NCBI GenBank assembly: GCA_945901405.1
Contig: CAMDLH010000031.1
Location: forward strand, 1-43,722
Direction: 5' to 3'
Length of the DNA: 43,722 bases
Source of the DNA: Bordetella parapertussis
Lineage (GTDB): Bacteria > Pseudomonadota > Gammaproteobacteria > Burkholderiales > SG8-41
The notes under the pieces are model-generated. The model was not told the DNA's origin and did not search any database. It worked only from the letters and a program-made list of their open reading frames with translations. The position numbers were made by a program, and so were the translations under genes. Below, piece by piece: positions 24,841 through 33,714 of this stretch. Numbering within the stretch: position 1 is the stretch's first letter; every line of letters starts with the position of its first letter.

Positions 24841-26013
24841 ATGAGCAATACCGCACCGCGCTGCCTCGACAACATACTGTGCCTGGACGATTTTGAAGCG
24901 CCCGTGCGCCGATTTTTGCCGCGTCCGATCTTTGGCTACATCTCCGGTGGTGTTGAAACCAACGCCTCGCTCGACGGCAACCGCTCCGCCTTCAACGAAT
25001 GGGAATTCTTGCCGCGCGTGCTCATTAACACCAAGGCGCGTCATCAAAAGACCACGCTCTTCGGGCGCACCTACGATCTGCCGTTCGGCTTTCCGCCGAT
25101 GGGCGCGACCGCGCTCGCCGCATACAGGGGCGATGATTCTCTCGCCAAGGTCGCGGCCGAACTCAACACGGTGATGATCCAGAGCGGCGCTTCGCTCACG
25201 CCGATGGAGCACGTCAAAGAAGTCGGCCCCACCGCATGGTTTCAGGCATACCTGCCGGGCGAACCCGACATCATCATCCCGCTGGTCGAGCGCGCGCAGG
25301 CCACGGGGTTCCAGACACTCGTGCTCACGGTCGACGTACAAGTGCCAGCGAATCGCGAGAACAACGTGCGCGCCGGTTACAGCTCGCCGTTGAAACCTTC
25401 GCTGCGCCTCGCTTGGGATGGCATTACGCGGCCACGCTGGCTGTTCGGCACCTTCGCCCGCACCATCATGAACCACGGCATGCCGCATCTCGAAAACATG
25501 GGCTTCCCGCGCATCCCCATCCTCGGCAACATCGAGCGCCCGCGCATGAGCCGCGACGGACTCGATTGGAAACATGTCGAACTCATGCGCAAAATCTGGA
25601 AAGGCAATCTTGTATTGAAAGGCGTGCTGTCACGGCACGACGTGCGCATCGCACGCGAGAGCGGTGTCAACGGCATCATGGTCTCCAACCACGGCGGCCG
25701 CCAGCTCGACGGTACCATCTCGCCGTTTCGCGCACTGCCGGGCGCTGCCGCCGAAAAAGGCAGCATGGCCATCATGATGGACAGCGGCATCCGCCGCGGC
25801 ACCGACGTGTTAAAGGCGCTCGCCATGGGTGCTGATTTTGTCTTCGTCGGCCGGCCGTTCCTCTACGCCGCTTCTATCGCGGGCGAGGCTGGCGTGCGCC
25901 ACGCCGCAAAATTATTGCGCGAGGAAATCAGCCGCAACATGGCCATGCTGGGCATCTCGACTGTTCAGGAAATGACACGCGATCTGCTTGTGTCAAACCG
26001 GGGGCCGATCTGA
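24841..26013 (+). CDS. FMN-dependent alpha-hydroxyacid dehydrogenase
   Basis: The 390-residue protein belongs to the glycolate oxidase/lactate dehydrogenase (LldD)/mandelate dehydrogenase family. It has the substrate Tyr in TAWFQAYLPGE, the FMN lysine in NLVLKGVLSRHD, the catalytic His in MVSNHGGRQLDGT and the phosphate site in IMMDSGIRRGTDVLKALAMGAD. It oxidises an L-2-hydroxy acid to the 2-oxo acid. No membrane-anchoring insertion of the mandelate type is obvious. It lies 43 bases after the metallo-hydrolase and 62 before the molybdenum hydroxylase genes. Confidence 0.93.
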   Translation: MSNTAPRCLDNILCLDDFEAPVRRFLPRPIFGYISGGVETNASLDGNRSAFNEWEFLPRVLINTKARHQKTTLFGRTYDLPFGFPPMGATALAAYRGDDSLAKVAAELNTVMIQSGASLTPMEHVKEVGPTAWFQAYLPGEPDIIIPLVERAQATGFQTLVLTVDVQVPANRENNVRAGYSSPLKPSLRLAWDGITRPRWLFGTFARTIMNHGMPHLENMGFPRIPILGNIERPRMSRDGLDWKHVELMRKIWKGNLVLKGVLSRHDVRIARESGVNGIMVSNHGGRQLDGTISPFRALPGAAAEKGSMAIMMDSGIRRGTDVLKALAMGADFVFVGRPFLYAASIAGEAGVRHAAKLLREEISRNMAMLGISTVQEMTRDLLVSNRGPI

Positions 26014-26075
26014 CGCGGCGGACAACGAAACGCGAACGCAATGGAACGTAATGGAACGAACTGGAGCAAATTGAA

Positions 26076-26558
26076 ATGACCATCAGCATTAAACTGAACG
26101 TCAATGGTGAAATCAAGCACGTTACGGCCGATGCGCAGACGCCGCTGCTATACGTGCTGCGCAACGATCTGCAATTGAAGGGCGCGCGCTTTGGCTGCGG
26201 CGCCGGCCAATGCGGCGCGTGTACCGTGATCATCGATGGGAAAGCGGTGCAGTCATGCGATCTGCCGCTGTCGGCCGCGGCCGGCAAGTCGATCACCACC
26301 ATAGAAGGTCTGGCGGTAAACGGCGCACCGCACCCGCTGCAGCAGGCGTTTCTCGATGAGCAGGCGATGCAGTGCGGATTCTGCGTGAGCGGCATCATCA
26401 TGTCGGCCAAAGCGCTACTCGATGTGCAACCGCGCGCGGATGACGCAGCCATTCGCGCCGCGCTCGACGGCAACCTGTGCCGCTGCGGCGCCCATCACCG
26501 CATTCTGCGCGCGGTGCGCCGCGCGGCACTAGGCGCCGCGACTGGCGGTGCGGCATGA
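26076..26558 (+). CDS. Molybdenum hydroxylase small subunit with two [2Fe-2S] clusters
   Basis: The 160-residue protein has the plant-type ferredoxin cluster motif CGAGQCGACTVIIDGKAVQSC and the second, helical cluster motif CGFCVSGIIMSAKALL … LCRCGAHHRILRAV. It resembles IorA (isoquinoline 1-oxidoreductase) and the nicotinate/aldehyde dehydrogenase small subunits. It passes electrons from the Mo centre. Its stop overlaps the large-subunit start by four bases (ATGA at 26555-26558). Confidence 0.93.
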   Translation: MTISIKLNVNGEIKHVTADAQTPLLYVLRNDLQLKGARFGCGAGQCGACTVIIDGKAVQSCDLPLSAAAGKSITTIEGLAVNGAPHPLQQAFLDEQAMQCGFCVSGIIMSAKALLDVQPRADDAAIRAALDGNLCRCGAHHRILRAVRRAALGAATGGAA

Positions 26559-28696
26559 GCGGCTCAAACACACCCCCGGCACGCAAGCTGCCCGGCAGTC
26601 TTGACACAAACCGGCGGCTAGACCGCTGGTTGCGGATCAATCGCAATGAAACCGTCACGGTGTTTCCGGGCAAGGTCGAATACGGACAAGGCATACTGAC
26701 GGCGTTGTCGCAAATCGTCGCGGAGGAACTCGACGTGGCGCTGGCACGCATCGATCTCGCGCGCACGGACACCTCCTACAGCCCCGACGAAGGCGTGACT
26801 TCCGGCAGCCGTTCGCTGCAGGAGGGCGGCGAGGCGCTACGCCATGCGTCAGCCGAGGCGCGTCAATTGCTGCTCGAACGCGCCGCCGTGCAACTTGGGG
26901 CATCGCTGGAACAACTGAGCGTCGAGGACGGCATCATCACGGCGCGCAGCGGCGCCAGCGTGAGCTACTGGCAACTGGCGAGCGATGATCTGCTCGCGCG
27001 CGAGGCGAGCGGTGACGCGAGACCGAAATCCCCGGCGCTGCACACCATAGTGGGCGCCTCGGCGCCGCGCCGCGACTTTCCCGGCAAGGTGAGCGGCGTG
27101 CCCGCTTATATCCAGGACATTGAACTGCCCGGCATGCTGCACGGGCGCATCGCGCGCCCGCCCAGCTACGGCGCGCGCTTAATCGCGCTGAACGAGGCCG
27201 AAGTACGCGCCATGCCGGGTGTTGCCGCCGTGGTGCGCGACGGTGATTTTCTGGGCGTGGTGGCACGGCGCGAGGATCAGGCGATTCAGGCGCTAAAGCG
27301 TCTCCAGCGCATCGCGCAGTGGGACGAACACGAGTCGCTGCCCGGCACGCTGGACCCGCGCTTTCTTCTCGCCGAAACAAGCAAGGATGAGGTAATCAGC
27401 CAGATCAGCGATGCCGAGGCCGCGGCGCGCGGCACGCGGCATCTGCAAGCCGAGTACACGCGTCCCTACATCGCGCACGCCTCCATCGGCCCTTCCTGCG
27501 CGATCGCGCGCACGGACGGCGGCGCGTACCGCGTCTGGACTCACAGTCAGGGCGTGTATCCGTTGCGCAAGGACCTCGCCGCGATCCTGCAAACGGACGA
27601 AACAAATGTCGTGGTCGAGCATCACGAGGGCGCGGGTTGCTACGGCCACAACGGCGCCGATGATGCCGCGCTGGATGCCGCGCTGCTTGCGCGCGCCGTG
27701 CCGGGCAAACCGGTGCGCGTGCAGTGGATGCGCGAGGACGAGTTTGCGTGGGAACCCTACGGCCCGGCCATGGTGGTGCGCATGGATGCGCGGCTTGACG
27801 ATAGCGGCGCCATCGTCGACTGGCGCCACGATGTATGGAGCAACGGCCACACCGCGCGCACCAACTGGCAAAGCCCGGTGAAGAACAGCACACTGCTCGC
27901 GGCACAGCATATGGCCCGGGCACTGCCCGCGCCGGTGCCGGTAAATCCGCCGCTGCCTGCGGGCGGCGCGCATCGCAACGCGATTCCGCTTTACGTTTTC
28001 GCCAACCAGCGCATCACCAGCCACTACGTCGAGCGGGCGCCGGTGCGCGTGTCGGCGCTGCGCTCGCTCGGAGCGCATGCCAACGTGTTCGCGCTCGAAT
28101 CGTTCCTCGACGAACTGGCGCTGGCGGCGGAGGCGGATCCCATTGAATTTCGCCTGCGGCACCTGCACGATACACGCGCGCGCGCGGTGATCGAGGCGGC
28201 GGCGAAACTGGCCGGCTGGCGCAGCGGCGAGAAAGGCAATGGCGCGCGTGGCCGCGGCATCGGTTTTGCGCGCTACAAGAGCCAGGCCGCCTACGCCGCG
28301 GTGATCGTCGAAGTCGAGATCGCGGAGGAGATCAAGGTCAGGCACGCGTGGGCCGCGATCGACGCGGGCCTTGCGGTGAATCCGGATGGCATCATCAACC
28401 AGACCGAAGGCGGCATCATTCAGTCGGCAAGCTGGACGCTGAAGGAACAGGTGCGTTACCAGCCCGCTCGCATCATCACCCGCGGCTGGGAGGATTATCC
28501 GATCCTCACCTTCAGCGAGGCGCCGGTGGTCGAGGTCACGGTCGTCAACCGCCCCGGCGAGCCGACACTGGGCGCCGCCGAGGCGGTGCAAGGGCCAACC
28601 GCGGCCGCCATCGCCAATGCGGTGTGCAACGCGATTGGCGTGCGCCTGCGCGACATGCCATTTACGCGCGAGCGCGTGCTCGCCGCGCTGGCGTGA
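26555..28696 (+). CDS. Molybdopterin-binding large subunit of an IorB-like hydroxylase
   Basis: The 713-residue protein fits the single-chain large subunit of the isoquinoline 1-oxidoreductase/nicotinate dehydrogenase group. Features are VFPGKVEYGQGILTALSQIV near the N terminus, YGHNGADDAALDAALLARAV (cofactor loop), VQWMREDEFAWEPYG, and the end motif LGAAEAVQGPTAAAIANAV, whose Glu is the likely catalytic base. ATG 26555 overlaps the small-subunit stop; the frame is open further upstream but has no homology there. No Tat signal is seen, unlike many IorB proteins, so it may be cytosolic. No FAD subunit or cytochrome c gene is adjacent. Reaction: hydroxylation of a heterocycle or aldehyde with water as oxygen donor. 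Confidence 0.9.
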   Translation: MSGSNTPPARKLPGSLDTNRRLDRWLRINRNETVTVFPGKVEYGQGILTALSQIVAEELDVALARIDLARTDTSYSPDEGVTSGSRSLQEGGEALRHASAEARQLLLERAAVQLGASLEQLSVEDGIITARSGASVSYWQLASDDLLAREASGDARPKSPALHTIVGASAPRRDFPGKVSGVPAYIQDIELPGMLHGRIARPPSYGARLIALNEAEVRAMPGVAAVVRDGDFLGVVARREDQAIQALKRLQRIAQWDEHESLPGTLDPRFLLAETSKDEVISQISDAEAAARGTRHLQAEYTRPYIAHASIGPSCAIARTDGGAYRVWTHSQGVYPLRKDLAAILQTDETNVVVEHHEGAGCYGHNGADDAALDAALLARAVPGKPVRVQWMREDEFAWEPYGPAMVVRMDARLDDSGAIVDWRHDVWSNGHTARTNWQSPVKNSTLLAAQHMARALPAPVPVNPPLPAGGAHRNAIPLYVFANQRITSHYVERAPVRVSALRSLGAHANVFALESFLDELALAAEADPIEFRLRHLHDTRARAVIEAAAKLAGWRSGEKGNGARGRGIGFARYKSQAAYAAVIVEVEIAEEIKVRHAWAAIDAGLAVNPDGIINQTEGGIIQSASWTLKEQVRYQPARIITRGWEDYPILTFSEAPVVEVTVVNRPGEPTLGAAEAVQGPTAAAIANAVCNAIGVRLRDMPFTRERVLAALA

Positions 28697-28756
28697 TGCG
28701 ATTCGCCCTGCCCTCGCTAATCCACCAGTCAATTTTCAATCTGCCGTAAGCGCCGC

Positions 28757-29731
28757 ATGACAGCAATCAAATATCTGATAATGTGCGTGGTCTTTTGCGC
28801 CGCCCCCTTGGGCGCCGCGGCACTGTCCTATCCCGCCAAGCCGGTGCGCATGGTGGTGCCGTGGCCGCCGGGCGGCGCCACCGATATCCTGGCACGAGCA
28901 CTCTCGGAACCGCTGACGCGCGCGCTGGGGCAAACGGTGATCGTGGACAACCGCGGCGGCTCGAACGGCATCATCGGCGCCGAGTCGGTCGCGCGGGCCG
29001 CGCCCGATGGCTATACGATCATGTTTCACATCGTTACCTCGCACGTCACCAATCCGGCGGTCTACAAAAAACTCAACTACGACACCATCAACGACTTTGC
29101 GCCCATCACCCAGATCGCCTGGACGCCTATGGTGATGGTGCCGCACCCCGCCTTCCCGCCAAAAACGGTGTCCGAGTTGGTGACGCTCGCCAGAACGCGC
29201 CCCGCACAGGTTGATTATGCCTCGTTCGGCATCGGCAGCATGTCGCATCTGGCCGGGGAAATGTTTAACGGCATGGCCAATGTGCGCATGACGCATATTC
29301 CCTACAAGGGCGGCGCCGCGGCGCTGATAGACACCATCGCGGGGCACGTACCGCTCAATTTCGCCGGCATCACGCCGTCGCTGCCGCATATCAACGCTGG
29401 CAAGCTGCGCGCGCTGGCGGTGACAGGGAAAGTGAGTTCCAGGCAACTGCCCGGCGTGCCCCCGGTCGCGGCAACGCGAGGTCTCGAAGCCTACGAAGCC
29501 ACCAATATGTTCGCCACTTGGGCGCCGGCAAAGACCCCGCCCGACATCATCGGCAGGCTTAAAGGCGCGATCGTGAAAATTCTGCACACGCCGGATTTCA
29601 CACAGCGCCTCGAACGCGAAGGCGCCAGTGCGCCCATCGGCAACACGCCGGAGCAGATGGCCGCCACCTTGCGCGCCGACATGTTAAAACTCACGAAGCT
29701 GGCAAAGTCAGCCGGCGTCGAGCCTCAGTAA
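28757..29731 (+). CDS. Bug-family periplasmic solute receptor 5
   Basis: The 324-residue protein has a signal peptide (ALCVVFCAAPLG-like core IMCVVFCAAPLGAAA) and YPAKPVRMVVPWPPGGATDI, QTVIVDNRGGSNGIIGAE and QVDYASFGIGSMSHLAGEM. It follows the molybdenum hydroxylase genes by 60 bases, so it probably delivers the solute that this block degrades. Confidence 0.92.
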   Translation: MTAIKYLIMCVVFCAAPLGAAALSYPAKPVRMVVPWPPGGATDILARALSEPLTRALGQTVIVDNRGGSNGIIGAESVARAAPDGYTIMFHIVTSHVTNPAVYKKLNYDTINDFAPITQIAWTPMVMVPHPAFPPKTVSELVTLARTRPAQVDYASFGIGSMSHLAGEMFNGMANVRMTHIPYKGGAAALIDTIAGHVPLNFAGITPSLPHINAGKLRALAVTGKVSSRQLPGVPPVAATRGLEAYEATNMFATWAPAKTPPDIIGRLKGAIVKILHTPDFTQRLEREGASAPIGNTPEQMAATLRADMLKLTKLAKSAGVEPQ

Positions 29732-29822
29732 CGCGCAGCCGTGATTGGTACCGCGCGCCGCGCGCTCGAAGGCATAGTATGAATTCGCCGGATCATGACC
29801 CCCGCCGCCATCGGCGTTAATG

Positions 29823-29850
29823 TGTAAGTTATTGTTTTTATTGATAAATT
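29823..29850 (+). repeat. AT-rich 28-bp repeat, intergenic copy
   Basis: The 28 bases are identical to 9364-9391 inside dnaE2. It lies 15 bases before the start of the zinc alcohol dehydrogenase gene, so it could supply an AT-rich leader or promoter element there. Shorter relatives occur at 16096-16114, 22234-22249, 37599-37610 and 42414-42423. Confidence 0.85.
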
Positions 29851-29865
29851 AATAGAGGCTCACTC

Positions 29866-31014
29866 ATGACCATCCGCTGCAAAGCTGCTGTCCTGCGCAC
29901 CATAGGCGCACCTCGCCCCTACTCGCGCTCCAAGCCCTTGTCGATCGAGGAAGTCACGCTCGCGCCGCCGAAATCGGTTGAGCTGCTGGTGCGCATTGCC
30001 GGCGCGGGGCTGTGCCACTCTGATTTATCGGTGATCAACGGCGACCGGCCGCGCAAGGTTCCGATGGCGTTGGGCCACGAAGGCTCCGGCGTGGTTGTCG
30101 AGGTTGGCTCGGCCATCGACGATGTTCGCGCTGGCGATCACGTGGTGTTTCAATTCTCCGCCGCTTGCGGGCGCTGCCGGCGCTGTGTCGAGGGACGCCC
30201 GCAAGTGTGCGAGCGCTGCCGCGTGGCCAAGGCAGCCGGCGAATTGATGGCGGGCGGCAGCCGCATCACCAGCATTAACGGTGAGCGCATCGATCATCAC
30301 TCCGGCTTGTCGTGCATGGCCGAGTACGCGGTGGTCGATCGCGGCAGCGTGGTAGTGGTTGACCGCGATGTGCCGATAGCCGATGCGGCGCTGTTCGGCT
30401 GCGCGGTCATGACTGGCGTGGGTGCCGTGATCAACACCGCGCGCATTCGTCCCGGCGACTCGGTCGCGGTTGTAGGCCTCGGCGGCGTGGGATTAAGCGG
30501 CATACTCGGCGCGCGGCTCGCGGGTGCAGAGACGATTATTGCCATCGACCGCGAGCCCTCGCGGCTCGAAGTCGCACTCAGCGTCGGCGCAACACACGCG
30601 GTGTGCGCGCGCGATGCCGACTGCGTCGAACAGGTGCGCGATCTCACCCACGGCGGCGTCGATTATGCGTTCGAGCTGTCAGGCGGCGCTGACGCGATGA
30701 CTACCGCCTACGGCGTCACGCAATACGGCGGCAGCGTGGTGATCTGCGGCTTGCCGCCGGTGACAGCAACCTTCAGCATCAACCAGTGCGACATCGTCGG
30801 ACAAGAGAAATCCATACGCGGCAGCTACATGGGCTCGTGCGTGCCGGTGCGCGACATACCAAGATTCATGCGCCTCTACAGCGAAGGCCGCCTGCCGGTG
30901 AACCGACTGATCGACGGCTATATCGGATTTGATGAACTGAACGCGGGCTTCGACAAACTGCAGGACGTGAAAGCCATACGCCAGATACTCACGCCGCACG
31001 GCGTGGGCGCATAG
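29866..31014 (+). CDS. Zinc-dependent alcohol dehydrogenase (MDR family)
   Basis: The 382-residue protein has the catalytic zinc ligands in GAGLCHSDLSVING and LGHEGSGVVVEVG. The structural zinc site is CGRCRRCVEGRPQVCERC. The Rossmann motif is VAVVGLGGVGLSGILGARLAGA with the NAD aspartate in IIAIDREPSRL. It belongs to the class III-like branch of medium-chain dehydrogenases. It is followed after 8 bases by an iron-containing dehydrogenase, so the two are cotranscribed. Confidence 0.93.
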   Translation: MTIRCKAAVLRTIGAPRPYSRSKPLSIEEVTLAPPKSVELLVRIAGAGLCHSDLSVINGDRPRKVPMALGHEGSGVVVEVGSAIDDVRAGDHVVFQFSAACGRCRRCVEGRPQVCERCRVAKAAGELMAGGSRITSINGERIDHHSGLSCMAEYAVVDRGSVVVVDRDVPIADAALFGCAVMTGVGAVINTARIRPGDSVAVVGLGGVGLSGILGARLAGAETIIAIDREPSRLEVALSVGATHAVCARDADCVEQVRDLTHGGVDYAFELSGGADAMTTAYGVTQYGGSVVICGLPPVTATFSINQCDIVGQEKSIRGSYMGSCVPVRDIPRFMRLYSEGRLPVNRLIDGYIGFDELNAGFDKLQDVKAIRQILTPHGVGA

Positions 31015-31022
31015 GAGCGAAC

Positions 31023-32180
31023 ATGCTGACAGGCACGGTGCAATGGACGGCGCAGGAACGCGTGATACACGGCAAGCCCGTGGCCGAAGCCGTGCCCGAG
31101 GAAATCGCGCGCATCGGCGCGAAGCGCGTGCTGCTGCTCACCACGCAGTCACTCACCAACAGCAAGCTGATCCGCGACGTGACTTCGGCGCTGGGTGATC
31201 GATGCGTGGGCCACTACGCCGAAATACGCGCGCACTCGCCGCGCGAGGCCGTGATCGCCGGCGCGGCACTCGCGCGCGAGATTCAAGCAGACCATCTGCT
31301 CGCCGTCGGCGGCGGCTCGGTGATCGATGCAACCAAGACCATGCTGCTGGCGTTGTGGCGCGGCTTGAGTGACATCGACACGCTATCGACGTTGGCGATC
31401 AAGCGCGGCGCAACGCCGATGACGCCGCTCGCAACCGACCGCATGCGCATGACGGCGATACCCACCACATTGTCGGCCGCTGAATTCAGCAGCGGCGCCG
31501 GCATCACCGACACCCAGCGCAAGGTCAAGCTGTCGTTCGCCCACCCGCTGATGGCGCCCATAGCCGTGATACTCGACCCGGCGGCAACTCTTGAAACGCC
31601 GATGGAACTGATGCTGTCCACGGGCATGCGCGCAATGGATCACGCGGTCGAGCGCTGGTGCTCGATCCGGCCGCACCCGCTCTCCGACGGCCTCGCGCTA
31701 CAAGCCATGACGATGCTCGCTCGGAACCTGCCCGCGATCAAGGCGCGCCCCGATGACCTTGAGGCGCGGCTGAATTGCCAGCTTGCGGCATGGCTCACGC
31801 AGGTGTCCGCCATACCCGGCGTGCCCAACGGCGCGAGTCACGGCATCGGCTACATACTCGGTGGCTATGCCGGCGTGCCGCATGGCATCACATCGTGCAT
31901 CTCGCTCGCCGCCACGCTCGAATGGAACGAGCCCGTCAATGCCGAACGTCAGCGGGCCGTGGCCGAAAAGCTCGGCCATCCCGGCGCACGGCCATGCGAC
32001 GTGATGCGCAATTTCGTCAAATCGCTCGCCCTGCCCACGCTCCTCGGCGATGTTGGCATCACCGCGGACCGAATCGCCGAACTCGCGCGGCAGTACGACG
32101 GAACCGGGCCAATCGCGACCAATCCGCGGCCGGTGCGGGGCGCGGCCGATGTGGCGGAGATACTCAAGCTTGCGGTTTGA
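31023..32180 (+). CDS. Iron-containing alcohol dehydrogenase / maleylacetate reductase-like
   Basis: The 385-residue protein has the NAD-binding LLAVGGGSVIDATKTML and the metal ligands Asp in TGMRAMDHAVERWC and His in GASHGIGYILGG and GVPHGITSCISL. The substrate pocket resembles that of maleylacetate reductases, which end ring-cleavage pathways, more than simple alcohol dehydrogenases; this is a weak impression. The ATG at 31023 has a GGAGCG site. No gene is seen in the 170 bases after it. Confidence 0.9.
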   Translation: MLTGTVQWTAQERVIHGKPVAEAVPEEIARIGAKRVLLLTTQSLTNSKLIRDVTSALGDRCVGHYAEIRAHSPREAVIAGAALAREIQADHLLAVGGGSVIDATKTMLLALWRGLSDIDTLSTLAIKRGATPMTPLATDRMRMTAIPTTLSAAEFSSGAGITDTQRKVKLSFAHPLMAPIAVILDPAATLETPMELMLSTGMRAMDHAVERWCSIRPHPLSDGLALQAMTMLARNLPAIKARPDDLEARLNCQLAAWLTQVSAIPGVPNGASHGIGYILGGYAGVPHGITSCISLAATLEWNEPVNAERQRAVAEKLGHPGARPCDVMRNFVKSLALPTLLGDVGITADRIAELARQYDGTGPIATNPRPVRGAADVAEILKLAV

Positions 32181-32350
32181 AAGCCGCGGATGGCGCTTAA
32201 CGCCACATTAGTTTGAATCGCACTGGCCAGTCGCAGTTTGTGGCGAGGCCGGCCAAGCGGCCTGAGTGCACCACCAATCAAGCACTTTCAATTCGCCATC
32301 TATCTCGGCAAGCGCTCCCTGCGTGATGTGCAATACCTTGTAGTTTCGTT

Positions 32351-33703
32351 TTATCGTGCACGAAAGTAGCGCCGCTTGGGGTCTTGCGGGCTGGTGCCGA
32401 TCTCGCGCACCAGCCCACGTTCCACGAGTTTCGCGAGACGGGTACGGGTGGCGCGGGGCGTGAGTGCTATCGCAACTGCGATTTCCTGGGTGGCAAGGCC
32501 GACGCCGCCGGCCAGAGCGTGCAGTATGGCCTGATCTGTCGTATCCGCCGTGGGCGCGGCATGACGCTCGGTATGCAGTGTGACGCGAAAACGAGTGCCG
32601 ATTTCCTCCAGCACGGGTACTGCAAACCCGGCGTCGGCGCAAGCCACTGACATGCGCTGTATGCCGCTGCCCCACTGCTCGATGAGGCCAAGTTCATGGA
32701 ATACACGGCCAATGACGCGATTGCGCAATTTGGAAATGCCGTGATGCAGATCGTCCACCGTCAGGCCGAAAGGCAGCAATCCTGGATTTTCCACTTCAAG
32801 CCGATCGTCAAAAATGGACAGCCGGATGGGAGCGCCGCGTTGCGCATAGTCGGCGTGCGCCACGGCGTTGATGATTACCTCGCGCACGGCAACGGGCGGC
32901 AGGTTCCACCGCTCCTTGCGCCGCACCGCGCCGATCTCCATGCCGTGCAGGGCGTGTTTGCGGACAAAAGCGAGTGCCTCCTCGACAACATGCACCGGAT
33001 AGCGCCTGATATCCACGTGGTCAGTGATCCTGGCTTTGTCCGTCCCCTGAAAACGTCCGGCCTGTATCCAGGCATCGGGGAAAAAGCGATCTCGCTGCCT
33101 GCCGAAGAGCAGCATGCCGCCGACGGTGGGCACTTTGCGCCCCTGATGTGTCGTCATCAGGCGCAGCGTTTCCAGATCGGCGCGCTTGAGCTTGCGCGCC
33201 GGAGCGAACAACTCAGAAGCTGCTCGGAAGTCAAGGGATTCAGAGTCGAGTTCGGGCATGGCCTGCTCATCGTAACTTTCGCCTCGGGCGAAGCGCCGTA
33301 GTTCTTCGATGAGTTCCCGGTCGGCGCGGCGGTTGGTGGAACCGACCCGCACATAAACGCCGCCCTCGGGCCCAGCGCTTTTGAGATAGTGCGGGCGGCC
33401 AGGGCTGGGATATACCTGTACGGCGAGGACGTGGGTGCGCCGCCACGGGAGAATTTCCAGTTCCGGAATCAGGCGCGGTAGTATGCCGTCGCTGATTACA
33501 TTGGCGAGGCGCTCTTCCATATCCAGCGGGTTGGGCACGCCACGCACGTGCCGTGTCGCATCTTCCACCCCAATCAGAAGCGTGCCTCCCGCCGTATTGG
33601 CAAAAGCCACGATACCCCGCAGCACCCCCTCCGGAGAGGACAGATCGCGCTTGAATTCAAGCACCTTGCCTTCAGGGCGCTTCAGCAGGTCGAGGAGATT
33701 CAT
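32351..33703 (-). CDS. AlbA_2/Schlafen-domain ATP-binding regulator
   Basis: The 450-residue protein starts with the AlbA_2 domain (EFKRDLSSPEGVLRGIVAFA, NTAGGTLLIGVED). A GHKL-type ATPase-like domain follows (VREVIINAVAHADYAQRGAP, DDRLEVENPGLLPFGLTVDD, and the GSGIQRM turn). It ends with a winged-helix segment (LATQEIAVAIALTPRATRTR). Such proteins are annotated as transcriptional regulators or helicase-like ATP-binding proteins and often occur in defence or accessory regions. ATG 33703 lies 11 bases after the flavin-monooxygenase gene stop. Confidence 0.88.
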   Translation of the reverse strand: MNLLDLLKRPEGKVLEFKRDLSSPEGVLRGIVAFANTAGGTLLIGVEDATRHVRGVPNPLDMEERLANVISDGILPRLIPELEILPWRRTHVLAVQVYPSPGRPHYLKSAGPEGGVYVRVGSTNRRADRELIEELRRFARGESYDEQAMPELDSESLDFRAASELFAPARKLKRADLETLRLMTTHQGRKVPTVGGMLLFGRQRDRFFPDAWIQAGRFQGTDKARITDHVDIRRYPVHVVEEALAFVRKHALHGMEIGAVRRKERWNLPPVAVREVIINAVAHADYAQRGAPIRLSIFDDRLEVENPGLLPFGLTVDDLHHGISKLRNRVIGRVFHELGLIEQWGSGIQRMSVACADAGFAVPVLEEIGTRFRVTLHTERHAAPTADTTDQAILHALAGGVGLATQEIAVAIALTPRATRTRLAKLVERGLVREIGTSPQDPKRRYFRAR

Positions 33704-33714
33704 AACTCGGAAGT

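Noticed and set aside
27293-28732. A 479-codon open frame antisense to the Mo hydroxylase large subunit
   Set aside because: Antisense shadow in high-GC DNA, rich in Arg and His; the sense strand has all the family motifs.
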